In this document: positions 1 through 7,197 of the stretch, one piece after another
Layout: each line of letters begins with the position of its first letter
Numbering within the stretch: the first letter of the stretch is position 1
Assembly: GCA_964631295.1 (NCBI GenBank)
Contig: CAZVXI010000033.1
Coordinates: 1 to 25,322, forward strand
Direction: 5' to 3'
Length of the DNA: 25,322 nucleotides
DNA from: CAZVXI01 sp964631295
GTDB taxonomy: Bacteria; Planctomycetota; Phycisphaerae; Phycisphaerales; SM1A02
The notes under the pieces: model-generated
What the model was told of the DNA's origin: nothing
What the model saw: only the letters and a program-made list of their open reading frames with translations
The model's database searches: none
Position numbers and translations under genes: made by a program

Positions 1-22
1 CGGCACGTGACTTGAATACCGA

Positions 23-757
23 TCAATACCGGATACTCGACGGCAGATCGCCCGGGCCGGGGTGTGGAAAGCGACCGCCGGTCTGGCGGCGAAGGCGGCT
101 GCGCAGGTCCAGGCGCATCGTGTCGATTGTATTATGCAACCGCTGCATGGCCTCGTTGGCCGGAACATCAAGCAACTCCTGCGCGGGCACCGGCTCTGCG
201 ACCATCACAGCGAGCCTGCCACGCAGCCGCGGCAGCGCCTGCCCGCGCGGCCAGATATCGTGTGCACCCTCGATGGCGATGGGAAGCACCGGCGCGCCGC
301 TTCGCTTCACGAGCAACAGGAATCCTCGCTGAAACTGATGTATCGCGCCGTCCTGCGTTCTGCCACCTTCGGGGAACAGCAGCACACAACTGCCCTTTTT
401 GAGCACATCAACTGCAGCCACGATTGCTCCCTTGTCGCCACGCCCTCGCTGGATCGGCACTGCGCCGTAGCTGTGGATCAGAAATCCGAACGGCTTGAAG
501 TCGAACAGCGAAGCACGTGCAATGGAACGGAACGGCCGATGCCAGACGCTCAAACCTCCAACAACCGGATCGTAATGAGACTGATGGTTGACAAGATAGA
601 TGACCCCGCCGGTCTCGGGCACACGGTCGCCGTGGAAGCGTTGCAGGCGATACACCATGCGGAACCATGTGAGCGTGATCGCCGTGCCAACCGCCCAGCA
701 GATGATCTGCCAGAGCGACCATCCGGGTGCATTTCGGCGCAGTCGCAGGAGCTTCAC
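23..757 (-). CDS. plsC: 1-acyl-sn-glycerol-3-phosphate acyltransferase (PlsC family)
   Basis: A 244-residue membrane-associated acyltransferase of the PlsC/AGPAT family, expected to acylate lysophosphatidic acid to phosphatidic acid at the inner face of the cytoplasmic membrane. The family motifs are all visible: the catalytic HX4D box as NHQSHYD (H58, D63), the GAVPIQRG block at about 98-105, the FPEGGRT block at about 128-134 (FPEGTRS in many relatives) and VLPIAIEG at about 157-164. A hydrophobic stretch near residues 17-33 fits an N-terminal membrane anchor. The start is a GTG whose last two bases begin the TGA stop of the upstream cytidylate kinase gene (GTGA overlap), which implies translational coupling. 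It is the last gene of the isomerase-cmk-plsC set seen here; a further gene could lie beyond the window edge. Substrate is inferred from family only. Confidence 0.93.
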   Translation of the reverse strand: MKLLRLRRNAPGWSLWQIICWAVGTAITLTWFRMVYRLQRFHGDRVPETGGVIYLVNHQSHYDPVVGGLSVWHRPFRSIARASLFDFKPFGFLIHSYGAVPIQRGRGDKGAIVAAVDVLKKGSCVLLFPEGGRTQDGAIHQFQRGFLLLVKRSGAPVLPIAIEGAHDIWPRGQALPRLRGRLAVMVAEPVPAQELLDVPANEAMQRLHNTIDTMRLDLRSRLRRQTGGRFPHPGPGDLPSSIRY

Positions 758-1479
758 AGCCCGGCTTCCGGATCAGGCAGCGCATCGCGCACGTGTGCTT
801 CGAGCGTATCGACAACCTCATCAAGGGAGCAGTCATCGGTCTCGATGATGATTGCGCCGTGTGGCACGATGAGCGGATTTGTCGGGCGGCTGGCATCGAT
901 CTGATCTCGCCGTTGGATGTCGGCGAACACATCATCGAGTTGGACGTTCTGCCCGGCAGCGCGGAGTTGTTCGAGCCGGCGCTCGGCACGCACCTTCGCA
1001 TCCGCCTTCAGAAAAAATCGCAGAGGCGCATCAGGGAACACGACTGAGCCCTGGTCGCGCCCTTCGGAGACAAGCCGCGGATGCTGACGGGAGATGGCTC
1101 GCTGCTGCTCAACGAGTACCTCGCGTACTTCCGGATGGGCAGCGACGATGGACACATGCCGGGAGATTGCCAGATCGCGAATGCGGTCTGACACATCGGT
1201 CTCGTCGATCAGCAATCGCGGCGGATCATGATCCCAGTCGAAGTGCAGATTGATCTTGCGCAGAGCATCGGCGATGGCCGGGCCGTCTGTCAGGTCAAGG
1301 TTGTGATCGAGCGCGAGCATGGCAACAGCGCGATACATCGCGCCCGTATCGAGGAAGTCCAGGCCAAGCCGGCGCGCAAGACGGTGCGCAGTTGTTGACT
1401 TGCCGGTACCCGCAGCACCATCAATGGTGATGATGATGTGCTGCGCCCCTGCTTCCGGCCTGGCGGTCATGGTGGTCAC
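754..1479 (-). CDS. cmk: Cytidylate kinase
   Basis: A 241-residue cytidylate kinase, which phosphorylates CMP and dCMP with ATP in the cytoplasm and recycles CMP released by lipid synthesis and RNA decay. The P-loop GAAGTGKST lies at residues 21-29, followed by the LDTGAMYRA block (43-51) and the nucleotide-binding GRDQGSVVFPDA block (140-151). Most relatives have GRDIG(T/S)VVFPDA, so the glutamine at 143 is a small departure. The length matches the usual 220-230 residues. The GTG start overlaps the TGA of the upstream isomerase-like gene by GTGA; an in-frame ATG three codons later (1470) is an alternative. The stop overlaps the start of plsC in the same way. A cmk-plsC pairing is a common bacterial arrangement and makes metabolic sense because CDP-lipid chemistry releases CMP. 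Confidence 0.95.
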   Translation of the reverse strand: MTTMTARPEAGAQHIIITIDGAAGTGKSTTAHRLARRLGLDFLDTGAMYRAVAMLALDHNLDLTDGPAIADALRKINLHFDWDHDPPRLLIDETDVSDRIRDLAISRHVSIVAAHPEVREVLVEQQRAISRQHPRLVSEGRDQGSVVFPDAPLRFFLKADAKVRAERRLEQLRAAGQNVQLDDVFADIQRRDQIDASRPTNPLIVPHGAIIIETDDCSLDEVVDTLEAHVRDALPDPEAGL

Positions 1480-2270
1480 TTGTCCTGCTCGTCCTCGATG
1501 GCTTCCGTGAGTTGTACGCGGGCCTTCTCGATGTTGGCGACCGGGTCGGCCTTGCCCACGTACTCGATCGCGAGTGTATTCTCAAACCCGACGCTGCGCA
1601 CGGCCTGCACACATTCAGCGAGATCGTAGCCGCTGTGCTTGCCATTCTTGCTGAACGCCTTGATGGTTGCGTGAATCGCTTGCGCGTATGGTGCGAGTGT
1701 GCGCAGCGCCGAGACTGCATCGCCCGTTGCCGCGGCTGAGCTGAAGTCCGGCAGGGAACCAATGCGAAACCCGCCGATGAGCTTGATGAGTTCGGTGAGC
1801 CGATCGGGGTCGGAGGTGAGGCCTTCATGCGGTGAGAGCAGGACATTGAGTTCCAGCCGCTCGACGGGGAGCATCGCGGTCTTGATCTCGTGGGCGGCGC
1901 GCTCGAGCGCCTCCTCGCTGTCAGGCGCTTCGCATTTGATCGCGATCGAGTTGCACCCGAGGCGGTGGGCGGCCTTGCCGATCATCTGCAGGCGCTTGCG
2001 GGCCTTCTCGCGCCTGGCCGCGGTTGTGGCGGCAAAGGGCAGCGGCACATCGTCAAAGAGCACCAGGCATGGGCAGTGGGCTTTGTCTGCTGCGTCACGC
2101 AGTGCATCGAGTTCCTGCATCGTCCAGCCCTTGAGCATGGACGCTGAGACATTCAGCCCGCGGAGATCGAGCTTGTCGTGCGCAAGTGCTGGCACATCAA
2201 GCAATTGCAGCCCGCCGGATTTCTTGTCCATGAGTTTCGTCAGCGAGTTGGTTGAGAGCGTCAGCAGCAT
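1476..2270 (-). CDS. Sugar phosphate isomerase/epimerase-like TIM-barrel protein
   Basis: A 264-residue protein resembling the xylose isomerase-like TIM-barrel family (AP endonuclease family 2 fold), whose members isomerise or epimerise sugars or act on related substrates. I see the typical MLLTLSTNSL opening strand, alternating amphipathic strands and helices, a NVLLSPHEGL segment mid-protein, a HATIKAF segment and a closing FENTLAIEYVG strand with the usual late glutamate. The metal ligands are not all obvious, so no reaction can be assigned. The frame is open upstream to 2417, but the homology-like part begins at the ATG at 2270 and the extra 49 residues look basic and non-conserved; an ATG at 2333 is another possible start. 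It heads an overlapping operon with cmk and plsC. No function in lipid or nucleotide metabolism follows from its position alone. Confidence 0.75.
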   Translation of the reverse strand: MLLTLSTNSLTKLMDKKSGGLQLLDVPALAHDKLDLRGLNVSASMLKGWTMQELDALRDAADKAHCPCLVLFDDVPLPFAATTAARREKARKRLQMIGKAAHRLGCNSIAIKCEAPDSEEALERAAHEIKTAMLPVERLELNVLLSPHEGLTSDPDRLTELIKLIGGFRIGSLPDFSSAAATGDAVSALRTLAPYAQAIHATIKAFSKNGKHSGYDLAECVQAVRSVGFENTLAIEYVGKADPVANIEKARVQLTEAIEDEQDK

Positions 2271-2438
2271 GATGAGGCCGGGAGTGTACCGACTCGGAGC
2301 AAGGCGAACCACTGGCGGCCGCTCGGGCGTCATCCTGACGCGAGGGCCAATAACAGCAGCGCAGAGAAAACGCCGGCCAAGGTGCGGCCGACGTTTTCCG
2401 GAGGGGAGAAAAATCAAACGAATCCGTCATATGCGTGG

Positions 2439-2450
2439 TGCGAATTCGCA
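2439..2450. promoter_or_regulatory. 12-base perfect palindrome, possible operator
   Basis: TGCGAATTCGCA is a perfect 12-base palindrome lying between the two divergent units. Its position fits a dimeric regulator site, but a single copy with no known regulator next to it is weak evidence. Confidence 0.2.
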
Positions 2451-2538
2451 GCAAGCATCCTACATACCTGCAATCGCCCAGCAAGGCCAAACCCGCCAGA
2501 TTACCCACATTGCCGCCACGGCGGCAGTGTCAGCCCGG

Positions 2539-2566
2539 TTGAAGCCGCCAGATCACCGTCTATCAT
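2539..2566 (+). promoter_or_regulatory. Candidate housekeeping promoter of gcvH
   Basis: TTGAAG (2539-2544) and TATCAT (2561-2566) are separated by 16 bases, matching the sigma-70 consensus at 4 of 6 and 5 of 6 positions. The predicted start of transcription would fall near 2573, giving a leader of about 40 bases that contains the ribosome binding site at 2600-2606. Confidence 0.45.
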
Positions 2567-2614
2567 GCCCGCTGCGTCCGAGAACCATCGGGCACGACCG
2601 AGGAGATTTGCCCC

Positions 2615-2998
2615 ATGGCCACCCCAGCGGATTGCCGTTTTACTGAGTCTCACGAGTGGTTTCGCGTGGATGGCGACGTCGTCACGCTCGGCATCACCCA
2701 GTATGCGGCCAACGAACTGACCGACATCACCTACGTGGAAATGAAGCCCAGCGGCGAACAGATCGACCCCGGCTCGGTTGTCGGCGAGGTGGAATCGGTC
2801 AAAACAACCAGCGATGTCTACAGCGTCGTCGGCGGGGAGATCATCGAGGTGAACGACAAAGTGGCTGATGACCCGGCGCTGCTCAACTCCGACCCGTATG
2901 ACAATGGCTGGCTGATCAAGATCAAGGCAAGCGACACATCCCCGCTCGATTCATTGATGGATCAATCGACGTACGACAGTCAGCATCCCGTGGATTGA
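2615..2998 (+). CDS. gcvH: Glycine cleavage system H protein
   Basis: A 127-residue lipoyl-carrier protein of the glycine cleavage system. It shuttles the aminomethyl group from the P protein (glycine decarboxylase) to the T and L proteins by means of a lipoate attached to a lysine. The lipoylation site is clear as ESVKTTSDVYS with K63, preceded by VGEVE and followed by GGEIIEVND, and the N-terminal SHEWFRVDGD opening and the late SDPYDNGWLIKIK segment are typical. Length is normal for the family. A strong ribosome binding site, GAGGAGA at 2600-2606, lies eight bases before the ATG. No gcvT, gcvP or lpd lies nearby, so the rest of the system is encoded elsewhere. The next gene starts in the same frame only two codons after this stop. 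Confidence 0.97.
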   Translation: MATPADCRFTESHEWFRVDGDVVTLGITQYAANELTDITYVEMKPSGEQIDPGSVVGEVESVKTTSDVYSVVGGEIIEVNDKVADDPALLNSDPYDNGWLIKIKASDTSPLDSLMDQSTYDSQHPVD

Positions 2999-3004
2999 TC
3001 GGGA

Positions 3005-3799
3005 TTGCCGAACACACACAGCCCATCTGAACAGGCCCCCAGTGAGCGTACTGCACATCCCAACGGCAGTGGGATCGTCGCGCGAGATGTAAGCAAGACC
3101 TACCACACCGGCGCCCGCGAGGTGCCTGCGTTGCGCGGGCTCTCGCTCGATGTGCCTGCCAGCGGGTTCTTCGCCATCATGGGGCCCTCCGGCAGCGGTA
3201 AGAGCACCTTGCTGCACCTGCTGGCCGGGCTGGATGTGCCCGACCGCGGCACCATCGAAGTGGCCGGCATCCGCGTGGATCAACTCGATGAACGCCAACT
3301 GACGGAATATCGGCGCAAAAAGATCGGCATTGTGTTCCAGCGATTCAACTTGCTGGCAAACCTGACAGCGCTGGAGAACGTCACGCTCGCGCCGATGCTC
3401 GATGGCATCAACACAGACACCCGGCGGGCACGCGGCATGGAACTGCTCGACATCTTCGGCCTCGCAGAGCGCGCCGATCATCGGCCCGATGCGATGTCCG
3501 GCGGGGAGCAGCAGCGCGTCGCCATCGCGCGAGCGCTTTACTTCGAACCAACCGTACTTTTCGCAGACGAACCGACCGGCAGCCTCGACTCGCGCACAAG
3601 CGAACAGATGTGGAAGTCGCTCGGGCAGATTGCGCGCGAACGATCGATGACAGTCGTGATGGTGACGCATGAACCAATGGCAGCAGCACACTGCCAGTGC
3701 GTGTTCCTGCTGCGTGATGGTGTGATCGTTGAGTCTTTCGACCCGGAGGGGATGAATGCTGGCGAGCTGGCGCTTCGCGCGCAACACACTGTCGGGTAG
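3005..3799 (+). CDS. ABC transporter ATP-binding protein, LolD/MacB type
   Basis: A 264-residue ATPase subunit of the LolD/MacB/FtsE class, which powers type VII ABC systems working by mechanotransmission rather than ordinary transport. Visible motifs are Walker A GPSGSGKST (60-68), Q-loop Q112, the signature SGGEQQR (165-171), Walker B VLFADEP (184-190) and the H-loop H222. The class-typical FQRFNLLANLTALENV segment follows the Q-loop. The only start codon available after the gcvH stop is the TTG at 3005, with a poor ribosome binding site, so translation may depend on coupling to gcvH. About 25 residues of unordered N-terminus precede the ATPase fold. The last 44 bases overlap the permease gene, and the two must form one transporter. 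Whether it moves lipoproteins, a drug, or signals to a hydrolase cannot be told. Confidence 0.9.
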   Translation: MPNTHSPSEQAPSERTAHPNGSGIVARDVSKTYHTGAREVPALRGLSLDVPASGFFAIMGPSGSGKSTLLHLLAGLDVPDRGTIEVAGIRVDQLDERQLTEYRRKKIGIVFQRFNLLANLTALENVTLAPMLDGINTDTRRARGMELLDIFGLAERADHRPDAMSGGEQQRVAIARALYFEPTVLFADEPTGSLDSRTSEQMWKSLGQIARERSMTVVMVTHEPMAAAHCQCVFLLRDGVIVESFDPEGMNAGELALRAQHTVG

Positions 3800-6344
3800 G
3801 CGTGGCCGAAGCGCGCTGCTCATTGCAGCCACGGCGATCGCATGCTCGCTCGTCGTCGCTGTCTCGTGCTGCACAGGCTCGGCACAGGGTGCCATGGACC
3901 ATGTCCTCAAGACGATCCTCGGACCGTCGGATGTACGCATCATTCACCAGTTCCAGGGCCGGTTTGAAGATTCACTGCTCGATGAAGCGCGCACCTGGCC
4001 CGGCGTACAGCAGGCAACCGGGCGACTGTTCGGATCGCTCACGCTTGTGCGCGCTGATGGTGGCACCAACCCCGAAACAGGCATGCCGCGCCGCGTCACG
4101 CCCAAAGCCATCGGTGTCTCGCTCGAGAATGAACAAACATTCCGCGATCTTGAAATGCGCAAGGGCCGCCGCCTCGAAGGCCCCGGCGAGATCCTGATTG
4201 ATCCGCTGACCGCAGAACAGTTGAACGCAACCATTGGCGACATCCTCCGCGTGCAACGCTTCGGCGCGCCGATTGATCTTGAAGTCGTCGGCATCTACGA
4301 GCGGCCTGTCCTTGTCGCGGTCCAGCGGCCGCAGGTGCGCATGGATCGCACTGTTGTCGCAGACGTCACCGGGCAGACGGGCCAGCTCACGCACATCATG
4401 ATGGTGCTGGACGACGACATCGACGTCGAAGCTTTCTGCGAGCAGTTCGCCGGCAACCTCCCGCCGCAACTGGCGCTCGAACCGGCCGAGATGATCCGTG
4501 CCGGGTTCGACAAGCGCATCGGCGCAAGTCAGCTCGGCCTCATCCTCGCATCGATCCTCACTTTCCTGAGCGCATCGTTCATCATCGTCACAGGGCTGAC
4601 AACCAACGTCACAGAGCGCCAGCGCGATATGGCCATAGCGCGATGTGTTGGCGCAAGCAGGGCGCAACTGTTCATCTCCCAGATCGTGATCGGCCTGCTG
4701 TTTGCACTGCTTGGATCGCTGCTGGGTATTCCGCTCGGCATCGGGCTGTCGGCGCTGCTTGTATGGTGGTTCTCCGACATGATCGAACTCTCGCTGGTCG
4801 TGCCCGCGCTCGGGATCAACCTTGCGATCATCGGCGCGGTGTGCGCCGGGCTGCTCGCGTCGCTGTACCCCGCATGGCAGGCGAGCAGAGTGTCGCCGCT
4901 GGAAGCAATGACCAACGAAGCGAAGCCGCCGCGACGCATCGGTGTCATATTCATCACCGCCGCTGCGCTCGCACTCATCGCCGTGCAGCTTGTCCTGCAG
5001 ACATTCGAAGATCGGGATGTCATGTTCTGGGCATATGCATGGGTCGGCCTGCCCGCCCTGTACGCGGGGTACTTCCTCCTCGCGACACCCGTGCTGCTGC
5101 TGCTCACGCATACAGTCGGCCCGGCACTTGCATCGCTCATGCGCATGCCTGCGGGGATGCTGCGCGATTCGGTCGACCGCCAGCCGTATCGCCATGGCTT
5201 CACCGCAGGCGCGCTGATGGTCGGCATCGGTATCCTCGTCAGCACATGGTCCGGCGCCGAGGCACTGCTCGACGACTGGATCGGCAAGATTCGATTCGCA
5301 GACGGCTTTGCCTACCGCGCGATCGGCATCGCACCGGAACAGCGCAAAGCGATCAATCAACTTCCGTTCGTCCGGGAGACCTGTCCCATCGGCTACGTCT
5401 CTATTCCGATCGTCGGCGAGCAGGTGTTCGGCATCACCGGCGTCTCACCCACGAACGTCGTCTGCATCGGCTTCGATCCGGAAGTCTTCTTCCGCATCAA
5501 CAACGTCGAGTTTGTGCAGGGCGATGCCGAGTCCGTCACGCCGCGACTCCTCGCAGGCGATGCTGTCCTCGTCGAGGAACGATTCCTCATCGCGCGCGAT
5601 ATGGGCGTGGGCGACACCATCACACTCGGTGCCGGTGAATCCGTTCACACGTTCGAGATCATCGGCGTCATCCGCTCACCCGGCCTCGACCTCATCACGC
5701 AGATGTACGGCATCCGCTCGCAGTACATGGAATACGCGCTCAGCAGCGTCTTCCTCGACTTCGCCACCGTCCGCGAAAACTTCGATAACGATGATGTCTA
5801 CATGATGCAGGTCAACCTCGAGGACGACATCAGCGATGAACAGGCAACACAGCGCATTGAAGATGCAGCGCCCGGCGTTGTATTTACCTCCGGAAGAGCG
5901 ATGATGAACACGATACAGGAACTCGCAACAACACTGCTGGTGATACAAAGCGTCATCGGCTTTGCAGCGCTTGTGCTTGCCTGCATCGGCGTTGGTAATG
6001 TTATTATCGCAGGTATTCATGGCAGGCGGTATGAATATGGCGTGCTCCGCGCAATCGGCGGGCATAAATCGCTGCTCACACGACTCATCCTCGGCGAGGC
6101 GATTCTGCTCGCTGTTGCCGGCGCAATCGTCGGCACCGCACTCGGTATGCATACCGCATGGGTGAGTTCGATCCACTACCGCCGCCTGCTCGGCATCGCG
6201 GTGAATGTATCATTGCCGCAATGGCCGACGATCCTCGGCTGGCTGACGGTGATCGCGCTTGCGATGCTCGCATCGCTGCCCGGCCTGCTTTCGGTGCTCA
6301 AGCCTCAGCCAAGCCGCCTGCTCGCCGCGGGGCGAAACGACTGA
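3756..6344 (+). CDS. FtsX/LolC-like ABC transporter permease with two FtsX domains
   Basis: An 862-residue inner-membrane permease and partner of the ATPase gene it overlaps. One transmembrane segment lies at about 20-40, followed by a periplasmic MacB-type domain (about 45-250), a three-helix FtsX domain (about 257-378, ending in YPAWQASRVSPLEAM, a typical coupling motif), two more membrane spans (about 395-450), a further span at about 480-500, a second periplasmic domain (about 510-720) and a second FtsX domain (about 725-850). This long duplicated layout is that of the large MacB-like permeases often annotated as DUF214 or lipoprotein-releasing permeases. The ATG at 3756 has a good ribosome binding site, GGAGGG at 3745-3750, inside the ATPase gene. 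The substrate is unknown; lipoprotein or surface-compound release across the periplasm is a family-based guess. Confidence 0.88.
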   Translation: MLASWRFARNTLSGRRGRSALLIAATAIACSLVVAVSCCTGSAQGAMDHVLKTILGPSDVRIIHQFQGRFEDSLLDEARTWPGVQQATGRLFGSLTLVRADGGTNPETGMPRRVTPKAIGVSLENEQTFRDLEMRKGRRLEGPGEILIDPLTAEQLNATIGDILRVQRFGAPIDLEVVGIYERPVLVAVQRPQVRMDRTVVADVTGQTGQLTHIMMVLDDDIDVEAFCEQFAGNLPPQLALEPAEMIRAGFDKRIGASQLGLILASILTFLSASFIIVTGLTTNVTERQRDMAIARCVGASRAQLFISQIVIGLLFALLGSLLGIPLGIGLSALLVWWFSDMIELSLVVPALGINLAIIGAVCAGLLASLYPAWQASRVSPLEAMTNEAKPPRRIGVIFITAAALALIAVQLVLQTFEDRDVMFWAYAWVGLPALYAGYFLLATPVLLLLTHTVGPALASLMRMPAGMLRDSVDRQPYRHGFTAGALMVGIGILVSTWSGAEALLDDWIGKIRFADGFAYRAIGIAPEQRKAINQLPFVRETCPIGYVSIPIVGEQVFGITGVSPTNVVCIGFDPEVFFRINNVEFVQGDAESVTPRLLAGDAVLVEERFLIARDMGVGDTITLGAGESVHTFEIIGVIRSPGLDLITQMYGIRSQYMEYALSSVFLDFATVRENFDNDDVYMMQVNLEDDISDEQATQRIEDAAPGVVFTSGRAMMNTIQELATTLLVIQSVIGFAALVLACIGVGNVIIAGIHGRRYEYGVLRAIGGHKSLLTRLILGEAILLAVAGAIVGTALGMHTAWVSSIHYRRLLGIAVNVSLPQWPTILGWLTVIALAMLASLPGLLSVLKPQPSRLLAAGRND

Positions 6345-6822
6345 GGCAAGCGTGATCTCTCTCGTTGCGCAGATGTCCGCAGATGTCAGGTCAATGCCGG
6401 TGATCTGCTGCGCTCAGACAACGTCCGCCCCTGTGTTACAGCACCAACGGGCTGTTGGTTTCCATTGCAGGAAGTTCCGTGAACGTGAACGGGTGAGCCG
6501 TTGGCGTTGTCGGCACGCTGCGATGCCTGCCGTCTGTCGCCACGCTGCACACCCCGCCCGGCCCGACCGGAACCCGGACTGTTTGAGTCATTCACTATCT
6601 TGTTGACACGGTTTCGACATGGGATAGGGTGGCGCGACAAAGGTACTTCCCGTGACCCAACGCTGCAGAAAATCTTCCGATCGCTCTTGGCCCCTGGCCT
6701 GGCCCTGGCCCCTGCATTTTCCGTGCCAGCCCGTTGGTCGCAGCCCGCCCCTGAATCTGCTTGCGGCTTGATGACGAACGAAACCGGGGTTCCCGCATTT
6801 TCTGCATCGAAGGACTAAGTCG
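6345..6822 (+). other. Long intergenic region with candidate promoter and weak hairpins
   Basis: A 478-base stretch with no convincing gene on either strand. Near the left side are two small hairpins: ACCAAC/GTTGGT with a five-base loop (6443-6459) and a two-part stem at 6482-6508. Neither is followed by a clear T-run, so they are only weak terminator candidates for the ABC operon. A TTGACA box at 6603-6608 suggests a promoter for the secreted-protein pair, which would leave a leader of about 185 bases. The segment 6688-6715 is a repetitive run of GGCC/CCTGG units. An untranslated RNA cannot be excluded. Confidence 0.4.
6603..6630 (+). promoter_or_regulatory. Candidate promoter upstream of the cysteine-rich protein gene
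   Basis: A perfect TTGACA at 6603-6608 is followed after 16 bases by TAGGGT (6625-6630), which keeps the TAnnnT core of the -10 box but matches TATAAT at only three of six positions. It would give a leader of about 185 bases before the ATG at 6823. Confidence 0.35.
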
Positions 6823-7197
6823 ATGAAGTATTCTGCTTTGTCAGGGCTTTTCTGTACGTTGGCCTTCGCGCTCACAACGGCGGCTGACAATTGTTATGAA
6901 CCGTCATTTGTGGAAAAGTGCTGCCAGCAGCATCATTTTGGTTGCCAGGACCTCAATGGCTTCAGGTGGACGTGTCCACCGTTGTTCGTGTCTCTGGACG
7001 AGAATGTGTACGAACGCGTTGCCACTGAAGATGGCTGGCAGTACGAGACGATCACACTTGCACAGGCACGCTGTGTTGGGAATATGCCCATCGGGTGCGG
7101 CAACGGTACTTTCGGGGAGTGTACATGGGCCGTGACGGCTACGACCGGATTCTGCCCGAGTTATCCTGATCCCGAAGTTGAAAAGGATTGCGGATGA
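6823..7197 (+). CDS. Small secreted cysteine-rich protein of unknown function
   Basis: A 124-residue protein with a clear signal peptide (about residues 1-21, hydrophobic core then TTAAD) and a mature part of about 103 residues carrying ten cysteines (24, 33, 34, 41, 51, 84, 92, 100, 111, 123). The even number and regular spread suggest several disulfide bonds formed outside the cytoplasm. Aromatic residues (W49, W72, W102) are also frequent. I do not recognise a named family. The start is well supported: AAGGA at 6810-6814 lies eight bases before the ATG. The stop overlaps the ATG of the next gene (ATGA), so the two are translated together. It could be a disulfide-stabilised surface or periplasmic module, an inhibitor, or a small structural protein; the sequence does not decide. 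Confidence 0.75.
   Translation: MKYSALSGLFCTLAFALTTAADNCYEPSFVEKCCQQHHFGCQDLNGFRWTCPPLFVSLDENVYERVATEDGWQYETITLAQARCVGNMPIGCGNGTFGECTWAVTATTGFCPSYPDPEVEKDCG

Larger units (their letters stand above)
2271..2614. other. Divergent intergenic region between the isomerase operon and gcvH
   Basis: A 344-base gap between divergent transcription units. It holds a credible promoter for gcvH (2539-2566), a 12-base perfect palindrome (2439-2450), and a GC-rich 7+7 inverted repeat at 2511-2526 that has no T-run and so does not look like a terminator. On the minus strand, from about 2430 to 2330, there is a suggestive short hydrophobic frame described under findings. I see no tRNA or known riboswitch; in particular I could not recognise a glycine riboswitch ahead of gcvH. 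Confidence 0.5.

Noticed and set aside
2271..2417. Longer start of the isomerase-like gene
   Set aside because: The 49 extra residues are basic and unlike the family, whose first strand begins at the ATG at 2270. The ATG at 2333 is kept only as an alternative.
2511..2526. TGCCGCC/GGCGGCA inverted repeat as a terminator
   Set aside because: No T-run follows on either strand and it lies upstream of divergent genes, where no terminator is expected.
3972..5360. 462-codon open frame on the minus strand inside the permease gene
   Set aside because: Its product is rich in Cys, His, Asp and Arg without any fold pattern, and it lies wholly within a well-supported FtsX-type gene; it is a shadow of GC-rich codon use.
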